Positions 61,297 to 64,000 of a stretch of 64,000 nucleotides of DNA are shown piece by piece. A program made the translations under genes and the position numbers. The DNA comes from WRGT01 sp964450405 (lineage in GTDB: Bacteria > Spirochaetota > UBA4802 > UBA5550). The DNA lies in NCBI GenBank assembly GCA_964450405.1, contig CAYVCQ010000009.1, forward strand, positions 1-64,000. The letters run 5' to 3'. The notes under the pieces were generated by a model, which had not been told where the DNA came from, ran no database searches, and saw nothing but the letters and a program-made list of their open reading frames with translations. How positions within the stretch are numbered: the first letter of the stretch is position 1; each line of letters starts with the position of its first letter.

Positions 61297-61476
61297 ATGT
61301 CCATTTCAAATTTTTCTTTACAAGAGAAAAAAGTTTATTCTCTTAAAAAAATACTAAAGAAATATTCACAAGAGCCGATTAAGAATACAAATGAAGAAGT
61401 ATTTCATTTTACACTCCAATGGTCTTCCTTGAAAATTAAGGCAGTCAGGGTAGGTCTCTTACAACAAACGGGATAG
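61297..61476 (+). CDS. Possible 59-residue protein ending in a terminator
   Basis: Frame of 59 codons, MSISNFSLQEKKVYSLKKIL... to LLQQTG, whose TAG lies inside the hairpin of the terminator at 61467. No ribosome site is evident and no family recognised. Its only support is the canonical terminator on the same strand, which must end some transcript that starts in this gap; a non-coding RNA is the alternative. Confidence 0.25.
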   Translation: MSISNFSLQEKKVYSLKKILKKYSQEPIKNTNEEVFHFTLQWSSLKIKAVRVGLLQQTG

Positions 61477-61495
61477 CAATATCCCGTTTTTTTTT
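61467..61495 (+). terminator. Canonical intrinsic terminator
   Basis: Perfect 9-bp stem AACGGGATA/TATCCCGTT with a GCAA tetraloop, then a run of Ts to 61495. The best terminator in the window, yet no recognised plus-strand gene ends nearby. Confidence 0.8.
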
Positions 61496-61556
61496 GCGTA
61501 TAAACTGAAATAAAAATTGTTTGGAAGACTCAAATGTCCGTAAATGCCTCCACTTT

Positions 61557-61650
61557 GATATGAGAGGTTAGGAGGGGGTGAGATAGTTCCAGATTTAATC
61601 CCAGTTGTAGATCACCCTCCCCCGGCCCCTCCCATCAAGGGAGGGGAGAA
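61557..61650. repeat. Facing G/C-rich repeat blocks
   Basis: GAGAGGTTAGGAGGGGGTGAG at the left and CACCCTCCCCCGGCCCCTCCC-atcaag-GGAGGGGAG at the right, again an inverted pair with a hairpin in one arm. Together with 61143-61175 they make a third example of this architecture in the window. Confidence 0.55.
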
Positions 61651-61682
61651 ATCACTTTTATGTCAGCTCCATACAAATTCTT

Positions 61683-64000
61683 TTATTCAATATTAATTGT
61701 CTCTGTTAAATCATAGATAGTGTTGATGTACTCCTTCGATGGTTTGTCCCAGTAATAGGCTGCTTTCTCGGCATTTTCTCTTAATCTGGTAAATGTTTCA
61801 TCATCAGAATTCTTAAAAAAATGAGAGGCCCTCTCCATCGCATCATAGAATGACCATGGAGAAAAGTCGGAGAAGAGAAAACCATATCCCTCCACATTAC
61901 TGCCTTCGCCGCTAACAGGTTTAATTGTATCACGAAGACCTCCTGTTGCTCTTGCAATTACCGGGCATCCTGCAGCCATGGCCTCAAGCTGTGATATTCC
62001 ACCCGGCTCATGCATTGACGGCATTAAAAAATAATCACATGAAAGAAGAGGTATACTTACATCCTGATATCCGAAAGAGACGTTGCATCTGTCGGGGAAA
62101 TACTGGCTCATAAGATATAGTCCATGAGCAATAGTCTCACCTCTTGTGTCACCTGCCGATGCGCTTCCACCTGCTATTATCTGATAATTAAGATTCTTAA
62201 AAATACCTTCTGATGATTCAAGTAGAAGCTGGAATCCTTTCTGTTCGGAAATTCGGTGAATCATCACCGCCAGTATAATATCCGGATCTATTTTCAGATT
62301 CCGGTCAATCTGAAGAAGGAGTTTGTTTCTCATTCTTTTGACGATATTTTTTCTCCGCGAATCGGGCATTGACTCAATAAAGCTGTTACCCTTTATAATT
62401 TCAGGATATCGATTTTCGATTTTTGTTTTCAATTCAGCATCGTAGGCGAGCTTCTGAATAAGTACCGGATACATGTTTTCAACAAAATTTGATTTTTTCA
62501 TATTCTCTTCAGTCTTCTGTCTGAAGTCGGATCCGATACCGTTACTTATTCCCCCGACATTAAATAGAATACGTTCAAGACCGTCAGATGCTATCTCAAC
62601 CTGTTTTGCATATGATGGACTCACTGTTATATTTTTTCTTGCGAATCTTATTGCAGCAGCCATACAGTTTAATCTGTCTCCATGTACGGGGTCGCTGAAA
62701 TCTCCTGCCCGCCATGATGGGAGATTGAAGAGATTAAAGAGGTCGAAATCTTTTTCAAATCTATGATACGAGTCAAAATACTGCCATCCTCCATTATGGA
62801 TTATATGGATAAATGTGCAGTTTCTGAAAACCGGGTTGCTGTCGTAATAGTGATCGCATCGTATAATTCCGTTAAAGAGACCCGGAAACGCATCGTTTGT
62901 AAAAGTGTATTTTACGTCAATCCCGAAGGTGAGTATAACCTCGGCACTTGACCTTGCGAAGGCGATTCTTCTTCTAAGTTTTTCTTCAGATGTGATACCC
63001 CAGTAGAGTCCGTTGAAAAATTCACCATGATCCAGAAGATAATATTTTATTCCATCAACTTCAGCGTAGTGGACCCCCACTTCATAATCCGCATCCATAA
63101 TTTTAAACCGTACGTTTTTACCTGTATACACCGCGCCGTATTTTTCCAGCGCCTCATCCATCTTTCTTTTTTCCTTAGGATTTCCATTACGGTAGAGCGG
63201 TGTGATTACATAAACATCCTCGCCGTTTTTAGCCATCTCTCTGGGGAGTTCATACACAACGTTGGCTAGACCTCCGCTTTTTGAAAAGGGTTCAGCCTCG
63301 GCTGACATGAAAACGATTGAACCTTTCTTGTAATGCCAGTATAATCTTTCAGCGAGTTTAGAGAAGAAATTTTTCTCCTGCGACATTTTACTGATATAAT
63401 CCTTGATCTGATCAATTGTGAGCACATTATTCTTGTGCAGATGAAAAATGCTTCTTTTCAGTCCGAGTTCAAGAGTTTCAATTCCGATGTCAGATTTGAG
63501 AAGTTTTTTTGTTATAAATCCGGAGCATGCTTTATAGGTTTGGCAATTTGCCGAGAGTTCATTGAATGCAAAATTAAAAAAGAGTTTATCTGTCCTTTCA
63601 AATTCGCATAATCTCTTAAATGAATCGATGAAAAATTCTTCATAATGTTTTTTGAGAGTAGTCTTTTCCAGTTTAAGAATTTTGATACGGTCAGTATATG
63701 CAACAGGTGCATTGATGCGGGAAGCCTTAAGCTCTTTACCTGTGTAGTATCTGAAATTACCTGTAATTGTTGAGTAAAGAGGATCGGAGAGTATAAACGC
63801 ATCGTCATCATTTATTTTAAGTCTGGGATTGTCAAATTGAAGTGATACGTTCTGATTGGTTTCGCTGAAATTAAAAATTCCAATCCAGTACACTTTATCG
63901 GTATATTTAATAGCTGCAGCGGCTTCATTGTTGTTCGCCCAGATCAGATGACCTTTACCTTTTTGAGTACGGTGGAACTGATATACATCTTTGTAGAATG
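61683..64000 (-). CDS. Glycogen-synthase-type (GT5) enzyme with amylase-like N-terminal part, partial
   Basis: The frame stays open to the right edge, so the 5' end is missing. A GTG at 63893 gives 736 residues, but the codons beyond it (FYKDVYQFHRTQKGKGHLIW...) continue the same protein and should be included. The visible N-terminal part ends like the C-terminal beta-domain of alpha-amylases ('VYWIGIFNFSETNQNVSL'). From about residue 190 (counting from 63893) the GT5 domain begins with 'VFMSAEAEPFSKSGGLANVVYELP' (ADP-glucose-binding K-S-G-G-L) and ends with 'HEPGGISQLEAMAAGCPVIARATGGLRDTI'. So it looks like a fusion of a glycoside-hydrolase-type region with glycogen synthase, for storage alpha-glucan metabolism. 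Confidence 0.85.
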   Translation of the reverse strand, partial: FYKDVYQFHRTQKGKGHLIWANNNEAAAAIKYTDKVYWIGIFNFSETNQNVSLQFDNPRLKINDDDAFILSDPLYSTITGNFRYYTGKELKASRINAPVAYTDRIKILKLEKTTLKKHYEEFFIDSFKRLCEFERTDKLFFNFAFNELSANCQTYKACSGFITKKLLKSDIGIETLELGLKRSIFHLHKNNVLTIDQIKDYISKMSQEKNFFSKLAERLYWHYKKGSIVFMSAEAEPFSKSGGLANVVYELPREMAKNGEDVYVITPLYRNGNPKEKRKMDEALEKYGAVYTGKNVRFKIMDADYEVGVHYAEVDGIKYYLLDHGEFFNGLYWGITSEEKLRRRIAFARSSAEVILTFGIDVKYTFTNDAFPGLFNGIIRCDHYYDSNPVFRNCTFIHIIHNGGWQYFDSYHRFEKDFDLFNLFNLPSWRAGDFSDPVHGDRLNCMAAAIRFARKNITVSPSYAKQVEIASDGLERILFNVGGISNGIGSDFRQKTEENMKKSNFVENMYPVLIQKLAYDAELKTKIENRYPEIIKGNSFIESMPDSRRKNIVKRMRNKLLLQIDRNLKIDPDIILAVMIHRISEQKGFQLLLESSEGIFKNLNYQIIAGGSASAGDTRGETIAHGLYLMSQYFPDRCNVSFGYQDVSIPLLSCDYFLMPSMHEPGGISQLEAMAAGCPVIARATGGLRDTIKPVSGEGSNVEGYGFLFSDFSPWSFYDAMERASHFFKNSDDETFTRLRENAEKAAYYWDKPSKEYINTIYDLTETINIE

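Overview
The window is about 64 kb of AT-rich, gene-dense bacterial chromosome. It has no rRNA or tRNA gene that I can see, no CRISPR array, no prophage and no intact insertion sequence. The gene set fits a Gram-negative (diderm), chemotactic bacterium: cheW/cheA/cheB/cheY, outer-membrane-barrel and lipoprotein genes, a PBP4-type peptidase, MurJ and RecBCD. Gene content and style (scpA-scpB-cmk-rpsA order, a PBPb receptor ending in a Cys-rich tail, a glycogen-synthase-type enzyme with an amylase-like N-terminal part) lead me to guess an environmental spirochaete (Spirochaetota). This is an inference and a 16S or whole-proteome search would be needed to confirm it.

Layout. 1-5.6 kb: chemotaxis operon cheW-cheA-cheB, then cheY with its own promoter; CheA is fused at its C-terminus to a CheC-like phosphatase domain. 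5.6-12.8 kb: housekeeping genes scpA, scpB, cmk, rpsA, a TPR membrane protein, rpmF, acpP, rnc, a NUDIX hydrolase and a STAS protein. 12.8-19.6 kb: a degenerate ABC ATPase, a secreted TPR protein, dacB, murJ and a HAD phosphatase. 19.8-23.4 kb: a receiver-less CheB, a zinc-metallopeptidase-like protein and a one-pass solute-binding receptor. 23.7-31.3 kb: small envelope genes (rubredoxin/DUF2231-like protein, lipocalin, two DUF1566-like lipoproteins behind an outer-membrane barrel, a haem-binding protein), an RluA-type pseudouridine synthase, a 34-residue Lys-rich protein and a DUF1761-like protein. 31.7-38.8 kb: three conserved unknowns including a DUF2294 protein, a candidate small RNA, a PEPCK-like P-loop protein, an MscS channel and two flavoproteins under a palindromic operator. 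39-47.7 kb: recC-recB-recD with 4-nt overlaps. 47.7-56 kb: tetR-HEAT operon, small proteins, a toxin-antitoxin-like nucleotidyltransferase pair, a GAF-GGDEF cyclase, a MaoC-like protein and a secreted unknown. 56-64 kb: an MFS transporter, tldD-tldE, holA and a glycogen-synthase-like gene that runs off the right edge.

The most unusual layer is the repeat content. Four copies (A 20361-20670, B 23436-23681, C 52879-53113, D 55542-55950) belong to one terminal-inverted-repeat element. Copies A, B and D keep different pieces of a small DUF559 (Vsr-like endonuclease) gene; C keeps only the ends and part of the start region. Other G/C-rich inverted repeats in the gaps at 31.3, 33.7, 36.1, 38.8, 59.9 and 61.1-61.6 kb look related. 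A second palindromic family (ends GTCATTCCGG/CCGGAATGAC) occurs twice. A third palindrome, GGACAACCCTAGGGTTGTCC, brackets the HAD gene; at murJ/HAD its CTAG centre supplies the stop codons of both convergent genes.

Starts were chosen by Shine-Dalgarno context where possible. All function calls are from motif recognition by eye, with no database search.
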